Positions 34,292-39,106 of a stretch of 39,106 nt of DNA are shown here, piece by piece. The stretch's first letter is position 1. Each line of letters starts with the position of its first letter. The position numbers and the translations under genes are program-made. The DNA is from an uncultured Prevotella sp. (lineage in GTDB: Bacteria > Bacteroidota > Bacteroidia > Bacteroidales > Bacteroidaceae). The notes under the pieces are model-generated. The model saw only the letters and a list, made by a program, of their open reading frames with translations. It was not told where the DNA came from and did no database searches. The stretch lies in assembly GCA_937907705.1 (NCBI GenBank), contig CALCVP010000088.1:1-39106 (forward strand). The letters are read 5' to 3'.

Positions 34292-35230
34292 CTATTTCTC
34301 TACCAGTTTAGTATATAGTCTAAACAGTTCCGCCACACATTCCATCTCTGTCATCTTGGTAGAGAAGCCGTAGGCTTTCATCACGGTCCGGTCGTTTTGC
34401 TGATGAGCCAGCAAGAGTTCTCTCGGCATGAGCGTGGGGTTATAGAGGTCAGCCAAAGATGAGTCTGGATACAAAGCTCTCGCATCTAAAATGGCTTGGG
34501 CAGATGCTTCGATTTTCGCTTGCTGCCCGACAGTGGGCGTTGGCCAAGGGAAATTGTTATACACGATATCCTTGCTATAACGATAACGCATTTCCAAGCG
34601 ACCGCATACCGCCCGCATCCATGCCATGTGGACGTTGCTCTCCAAAATGCCGAAGTGGTAGAGGGTGGCATCAGGGATAATTGTCAACAAGTTTGTTGGT
34701 ATCGTATCCTCATGCAAAAATCCCATAGGAATATACTTACGCCTTTCTGAAGAAACCAATGGAACAACAATATAGTCTTTCGGATTCATGGTTTCTCTGA
34801 ACAAAGCTGGTGTTAAAGCAAGTTTCTTGCGCCCCTCGTCAGGTGCATTTTCCCTATCTGCCTTGCATGCTTCTATTCGTTGCATAACTAAAGGCAAAGA
34901 ACGTAAGATATTTGGAGAAACATTTACCAACCACAAGCACCAACGTTTCTTGTTGTTGATAAATTCTGCGGCTCCTACAAGCTTCTTGATGTATGGAATG
35001 GCTTTTGGCTCACGCTTGATAAACTCCTCATACTCATCTGCCTCTATAATAAGCTGCCCACCATCTGCAGGGCGATTGCCAGTTTTCATTGGAGGAACGT
35101 CACAAATCGACTTACTTCTTTTTTCGATGTAAATATCTGGTGCATCTATAAGATAGCCATTGATATTGTTAGCCTCTGTAACTTGACCGTTATCCAAGAG
35201 CAGAGATTTTACATTCTTCATTTTGCCCAT
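34292..35230 (-). CDS. C-terminal (target recognition) part of MmeI-like restriction-modification enzyme
   Basis: This is the 3' part of a single-chain restriction-modification gene, set in another frame from its 5' part by the poly-G run. Of its 312 codons, the region from about residue 20 (NINGYLIDAPDIYIEKRSKSICDVPP) matches the segment directly after the methyltransferase core in MmeI-like proteins. The rest resembles their target recognition domain, including YIVVPLVSSERRKYIPMGF and GRLEMRYRYSKDIVYNNFPWP. The ATG at 35230 overlaps the upstream frame by 41 bases and is probably not an independent start: a short reading frame in this position would lack a catalytic core. I treat it as one gene with 35190-37103. 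A separate specificity subunit made from its own start is possible but less likely. Confidence 0.85.
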   Translation of the reverse strand: MGKMKNVKSLLLDNGQVTEANNINGYLIDAPDIYIEKRSKSICDVPPMKTGNRPADGGQLIIEADEYEEFIKREPKAIPYIKKLVGAAEFINNKKRWCLWLVNVSPNILRSLPLVMQRIEACKADRENAPDEGRKKLALTPALFRETMNPKDYIVVPLVSSERRKYIPMGFLHEDTIPTNLLTIIPDATLYHFGILESNVHMAWMRAVCGRLEMRYRYSKDIVYNNFPWPTPTVGQQAKIEASAQAILDARALYPDSSLADLYNPTLMPRELLLAHQQNDRTVMKAYGFSTKMTEMECVAELFRLYTKLVEK

Positions 35231-37103
35231 AGAAGAGTTTTTCCCCCCCCATTTTGCCTTCTGCGGAAGAAAACCCGACTATAACACAATGCACATGAGC
35301 TTTCAAGCTTGCCTCGCTATCCCATCGAAAGGTGCGGTAAGCAAAGTCGATATGTACGCCAAACAAATCTTTAAGCGGTTTCCATACCGCAGCCACTTGT
35401 TCTCCTTGCGTGATGGAATTGGTGGAGACAAGGGCGGCGCGGATATTCGTGCCTTGCATCATTTGGGCTACCTTGTAATACCAAGCAGCCACATAATCTA
35501 TCTTTCCTGAAGTCTTGAACGGCTTGCCTTTCTCATCTACGAAGGTATGGAGCAAGTCTGCTTTCTGCTCCTTGCTCTGCAATGAATATCCCACAAACGG
35601 CGGGTTGCCGATGATGTAATCCAATTCTTCTTTCGGGCAAACACTCTCCCAGTCAAGTCTCAATGAATTGCCTTCATGGATGTTGGCATCGCTCTTCAGC
35701 GGCAAGAAATCAAGGTCGTGGTGGATAATATTCTCCGTCTCAGCTATCATCTGTGCCTCACTTATCCACAAGGCTGTGGTGGCCACGGCTACTGCGAAAT
35801 CATTGATTTCAATGCCATAGAACTGGTGGATGTTTACCTTGATGGGATTCTTGAAAACATCCAGCTGCTCCAGACTGTATATCTGCTTGATAATCTCGTT
35901 TTCCAACCGGCGCAACGAGAGATAGGTCTCGGTAAGGAAGTTGCCGGAGCCACAGGCGGGATCGAAAAACTTGAGACCTGCCATCTTGTCTTGCAACTCA
36001 TGCAACCGTTGCAACTTCTTCTTGACATTCAGCTCTTTTGAACAGTCTTCGAAGGCTGTTCGAAGGTCGTTATAATAGAGTGGGTCTATCACCTTGTGTA
36101 TATTCTCTATTGAGGTATAGTGCATACCTCCCGAACGGCGCGTTTCTGTGTTAAGTGTGCTCTCGAATACCCCACCGAAGATGGTAGGCGATATCTTGCT
36201 CCAGTCGAAATCGAGCGAAGCATGCTGAAGAAGCGTCTCCCGTAGTTCATCGGTAAACTGAGGAATGTCTATCACCTCAGTAAACAAACCGCCATTAGTA
36301 TAAGGAAAGGCTGCAAGCTCAGGTTTGAGATATTTGCTGCGCCTGTCAACAGGGGTCTTTAATGTATCGAACAGTCCCACTAAAGCCATGCGCATATCCC
36401 CTGCCTGATAATGCGACAGATAATCATGAAACATGTCCCGTTTGCCAAAGATGCCGGCATCCTCGGCATAAAGACAAAACACTAACCTCACACACAATAT
36501 GTTCAGATAGCGAAACGACTGAGGGTCATTAAGGTCATACTGCTTGACAAGTGCATCATAGAGTTTTCCCACTATCTCTCCTGCCTTCATGGACACTTCC
36601 ATTTCCTGCTGAAGATGAACATTTTTCTGTTCTACAAGGAATTGCAGGCGGTAATAGTCTTTCTCCAAGTCTTTGAGGAGTATGCGGGACGGTTCGCCGT
36701 TCGGGTTCTCCATGTCATACACATCAAACTCGGCAAAGTTGCAGGTTACAATCCAACGCGGGCGATTGGAATAAGGCAATGTAATTGAATATCGCTGCGC
36801 CTGCTGAAAGGGAGTGAGCCTCATGCCATCGCTCTGCCTGATAGCTTGTCGCAGGTCTTTGCCCAATGATTTCTGCTCTATCATCACATGGGTGCCTGGA
36901 ATGACGGCATCAATGAAAGAGGTATGGTCTAACTTCGCCCGCTGCTCAAAGCTGATAAAGGTAGAAGGATTCTCAATACCGAAAACCTCTGTCAAAAGTT
37001 CTATCCAGAAAGTCTGGCTCTCCCCTTTCTCATATCCCCTGCCCTCCCATCGCTTGGCGAAAGCTGCGGCTGCTTCCTTCTGCTGTTTTTCTGTTTTCAT
37101 CAT
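35190..37103 (-). CDS. N-terminal nuclease and methyltransferase part of MmeI-like restriction-modification enzyme
   Basis: This 637-codon frame carries a nuclease-like N-terminus and an adenine methyltransferase core. Asp65, Glu76 and Lys78 (DAVIPGTHVMIEQK) fit a PD-ExK nuclease; the D-X10-E-Q-K spacing is one residue longer than the D-X9-ExK I recall for MmeI. The AdoMet-binding motif DPACGSGNF spans residues 381-389 and the catalytic NPPF is at 500-503. The protein then ends abruptly with about 20 unrelated residues after the G-run at 35243-35250. Moving the frame by -1 or +2 at the run joins it to 34292-35230, giving 936 or 937 aa, close to the 919 aa of MmeI. As written, the enzyme would lack its recognition domain and is probably inactive. 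The start could be either of two adjacent ATGs. Confidence 0.9.
   Translation of the reverse strand: MMKTEKQQKEAAAAFAKRWEGRGYEKGESQTFWIELLTEVFGIENPSTFISFEQRAKLDHTSFIDAVIPGTHVMIEQKSLGKDLRQAIRQSDGMRLTPFQQAQRYSITLPYSNRPRWIVTCNFAEFDVYDMENPNGEPSRILLKDLEKDYYRLQFLVEQKNVHLQQEMEVSMKAGEIVGKLYDALVKQYDLNDPQSFRYLNILCVRLVFCLYAEDAGIFGKRDMFHDYLSHYQAGDMRMALVGLFDTLKTPVDRRSKYLKPELAAFPYTNGGLFTEVIDIPQFTDELRETLLQHASLDFDWSKISPTIFGGVFESTLNTETRRSGGMHYTSIENIHKVIDPLYYNDLRTAFEDCSKELNVKKKLQRLHELQDKMAGLKFFDPACGSGNFLTETYLSLRRLENEIIKQIYSLEQLDVFKNPIKVNIHQFYGIEINDFAVAVATTALWISEAQMIAETENIIHHDLDFLPLKSDANIHEGNSLRLDWESVCPKEELDYIIGNPPFVGYSLQSKEQKADLLHTFVDEKGKPFKTSGKIDYVAAWYYKVAQMMQGTNIRAALVSTNSITQGEQVAAVWKPLKDLFGVHIDFAYRTFRWDSEASLKAHVHCVIVGFSSAEGKMGGEKLFYGQNEECKISALG
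35243..35250 (-). repeat. Run of eight G inside the restriction-modification gene, candidate phase switch
   Basis: Eight C on the plus strand (eight G in the gene) sit exactly where the frame is lost, between the methyltransferase and recognition regions. With seven or ten G the two frames join without an intervening stop. Slippage in such tracts is the known cause of phase variation in many restriction-modification genes. A sequencing or assembly error at the homopolymer is the main alternative. Confidence 0.8.
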
Positions 37104-37181
37104 AAAGTAGTGTTAAATTCTCAAGCCATTTCTCTTAATTTGAGAAGAATTGAATTCCAATACCCGAGTTTTTTAGAACTG

Positions 37182-38552
37182 TCATTTAAATATATTGTCC
37201 TTGGCTGTAACTTGTGTAGGCACACCTGCCTTGCCGCCAAGATGACAATCCTTGAAAGTTACGCTCTCGGTATTGTCCATGCTGAGGGCGTTTCTCACTT
37301 CCTTTATATCCACGCCCTTAAACGATACATTGCTGATAGGCTTAGCCACAGTGCCTTGCAGCACAATACCCGCCTGACGTGCCTTGTTGCAGCGCAAACC
37401 GTCAACATGGATGTTGCTGATGGCAGAAAAGTGAGTGTCGTCCATTCCCTCCCCGGCATACATGCTCGTGATATAGAAAAGGTCTTCCACCTCATCAAAC
37501 TCACAATTCCTTACATACAGGTTCTCAACGAAGCCGCCACGGTTAGGGTTTGTCTTTACAAAGATACCACGCTTGCAATAACCGGCATAGGTGCAGTTTT
37601 CCACAAATACATTTCTTACTCCGGCAGACATCTCACTGCCTATTACAACGGCATGCAAGCCCTTGAACCGACAGTTGCGTATCACGATATTCTCCGAGGG
37701 TGAACCTAAATTCCAACCATCGTTGTCTCTTCCGCTCTTTATTGCGATATTGTCATCGCCGTTGTTGAACTGTATGCCTTCAATAAGGATATTTCGGGAA
37801 CATTCAGGGTCGATACCATCGTTGTTTACAAGTTTTGCATCATATCGCAGTGAACGGCAAATGATATTTTCGCTCTTCAACAAGTGGACACACCAAAACG
37901 GTGAATTGGTGATAAATACATCAGCCACAGTAATGTTCTTGCAGCCGAAGAATTGTACCAGATGAGGACGCAAAAACTTCTCCTCGCCAAAATTGCGGTC
38001 CGCTACCGGAGTCTCTTCATGGTTCATTTTGCGCGAGAGGTCGCGTCCGCTTCTTTGGTCCTTGCGCCATGTGGCAAAGGTGGTCTGTGCATTGCCGTCA
38101 ATGGTTCCCTTACCTATAATCGACACATCGTGCAGATTGTAACCATAGATGAAGGGGGAGTAATTTTGGAGGAAAGTCCCCTCCCAGCTTGTCTTTACCA
38201 TTGGCAGATAATACTTCGGTTCGGGTGCAAACTTCAGCGTAGCCCCTTCCTGTATTTCCATGCAGGTATTGCTCTCAAAACGGATAGCTCCCTTGAGAAA
38301 ATAAGTGCCAGCCGGCACAATGATGCGCAGTCCACCAAGTTTTTTTGACTGCGCCATTGCTTTCTTGAAGGCAGGCAGACAGTCTTTCTTGCCATCGCCC
38401 TTCGCCCCGAACGCCAGTATACTCTTTGCCATGGAAGGAATTTTTGCGCCGGATATTTCCTTCAGTATTTCATCATGCTTTGTTGCATCATAGTCAGCTG
38501 CACTTGCAAAGACGCTTGACAATGCAAGTACAATCAAAAACAGTATTCGCAT
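37182..38552 (-). CDS. Secreted GH28 (polygalacturonase-like) glycoside hydrolase
   Basis: The protein is a right-handed beta-helix of the GH28 family, which cleaves galacturonan or related pectic polymers. From the ATG at 38552 it is 456 aa with a signal peptide MRILFLIVLALSSVFASA. The frame is open to 38609 but the extra residues do not resemble a signal sequence. The conserved residues are present: Asp245 in NNDGID, the GDD motif Asp266/Asp267, His300 in GLHAVVIGSE, and Arg328 and Lys333 in KRGIFVKT. The catalytic set looks complete. The GH28 family also contains rhamnogalacturonases and xylogalacturonases, so the substrate is uncertain. No SusC/SusD pair or other PUL component is in the window. 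The restriction-modification gene lies 78 bases downstream. Confidence 0.9.
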   Translation of the reverse strand: MRILFLIVLALSSVFASAADYDATKHDEILKEISGAKIPSMAKSILAFGAKGDGKKDCLPAFKKAMAQSKKLGGLRIIVPAGTYFLKGAIRFESNTCMEIQEGATLKFAPEPKYYLPMVKTSWEGTFLQNYSPFIYGYNLHDVSIIGKGTIDGNAQTTFATWRKDQRSGRDLSRKMNHEETPVADRNFGEEKFLRPHLVQFFGCKNITVADVFITNSPFWCVHLLKSENIICRSLRYDAKLVNNDGIDPECSRNILIEGIQFNNGDDNIAIKSGRDNDGWNLGSPSENIVIRNCRFKGLHAVVIGSEMSAGVRNVFVENCTYAGYCKRGIFVKTNPNRGGFVENLYVRNCEFDEVEDLFYITSMYAGEGMDDTHFSAISNIHVDGLRCNKARQAGIVLQGTVAKPISNVSFKGVDIKEVRNALSMDNTESVTFKDCHLGGKAGVPTQVTAKDNIFK

Positions 38553-38609
38553 ATATTTCAATTTAGAGTTAACAACAATTGCTGTTGGCAGCATTAAACC
38601 CAGTAGCAT

Positions 38610-39106
38610 AAATAGGTGTTTAAATTTAAATGAGTCTATTAAGGTGGTTTCTATAAATTACACCACAAAAAACACTAATTATAAAGGGTTATGTTTTGCC
38701 ATCTTTTCGGCTTATATCACCACCTCGTTCGGGCGTATAGCCCAACCGCTATACCCCTCACTCGCAGACGCTCTGATCTCAAAAAAAGCCTCAAAATCTG
38801 ACAAAGCAAATTTATAGAACCCACCGTATGTATGATTGATGTATTCCATTCTATTTGTCAAAGAAGCCAATTGCAGATACTGTTCTATCACTTTTCTAAC
38901 AAACCACAAATTGTTTCTCTTTGATTATTTCCATTCCCCTAATAATTGGTAATTAGAAGGTGCGTTACTTTTTTGTCATTGCAATTCATAAAACTCACAA
39001 TATATTCTTTGTCAAACATTCGAATATTGACACCTTTTTTATCATAGAGTTCCTTAATTCCGCAACACTATATATTAATGTTTTTATAAAATCCTGAGCA
39101 ACAAAA
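38610..39106. other. Right-edge region with no convincing gene
   Basis: This roughly 500-bp AT-rich stretch contains no gene I can support. A minus-strand frame at 38712-38909 has only a TTG start and 65 codons. It ends in SEGYSGWAIRPNEVVI, reminiscent of the last residues of some Bacteroidetes surface proteins, so it may be a worn fragment of a larger gene. No -7 box for the GH28 gene was identified here. Confidence 0.4.

Noticed and set aside
34292..35230. Two separate genes, with the second reading frame as an independent specificity subunit starting at 35230.
   Set aside because: The frames overlap at a G-run, the joined length matches MmeI-like enzymes, and both sides match adjoining parts of the same family. 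A single gene with a frameshift is simpler.
37104..37181. Terminator between the GH28 gene and the restriction-modification gene.
   Set aside because: TTCTCAA and TTGAGAA repeats are present but the pairing is short and no U-run follows, so I do not call it.
38553..38609. Start of the GH28 protein at 38609.
   Set aside because: The internal ATG at 38552 begins a clean signal peptide, whereas the longer form would bury it.
38712..38909. Small protein-coding gene at the right edge.
   Set aside because: It has only a TTG start, 65 codons and no promoter box. The family-like C-terminal residues are too few to support a gene.

Overview
The window looks like a chromosomal segment of a Bacteroidales bacterium, most likely a member of the Prevotellaceae. 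The DNA is AT-rich. Several genes are preceded by the Bacteroidetes-type -7 box TAnnTTTG rather than a sigma-70 box. The gene set is also typical: a DUF3078 protein divergent from pyrG, long YidC, DUF4494-yggS, TamB, M49 peptidase, and lysS-gpsA-pgi. Genus assignment is inference.

Layout. 1-772 is the 5' part of a DUF3078 envelope protein running off the left edge, divergent from pyrG. 1088-12844 is a plus-strand block: pyrG, yidC, a secreted S9 dipeptidyl peptidase (DPP5-like), an MFS transporter, mltG, an EFR1-family flavodoxin/ferredoxin protein and a SulP transporter. 13117-14316 is a minus-strand pair, DUF4494-yggS. 14695-19116 is a giant TamB-like gene. 19369-29205 is all minus strand: an AraC-type HTH protein with dipeptidyl peptidase III, then lysS-gpsA-pgi-HAD phosphatase, then mnmA with a stand-alone B3/4-domain protein. 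29563-34099 is a plus-strand metF-metH operon. 34292-37103 (minus) is a MmeI-like single-chain restriction-modification gene broken in two frames at a run of eight G. 37182-38552 (minus) is a secreted GH28 glycosidase. The last 500 bp hold no convincing gene.

How the genes work together. Most are housekeeping: CTP synthesis, membrane protein insertion, peptidoglycan processing, glycolysis and glycerophospholipid entry, lysyl-tRNA charging, tRNA U34 thiolation, and the methyl cycle. Three items (DPP5, MFS transporter, DPP III) fit peptide use, a known trait of Prevotellaceae. Convergent gene pairs are separated by clear hairpin terminators, several of them bidirectional.

Most notable observations: (1) the poly-G tract inside the restriction-modification gene, which looks like a phase-variation switch; (2) an array of six TGCCCA/TGGGCA hexamers alternating in orientation with an exact 11-bp period after the SulP gene; (3) a family of short intergenic repeats with the core GCAGGTGCTCAAAA, present in about five places; (4) a structured leader in front of metF-metH. 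I found no tRNA, rRNA, CRISPR array or insertion sequence. No wholly new multi-gene system is evident.
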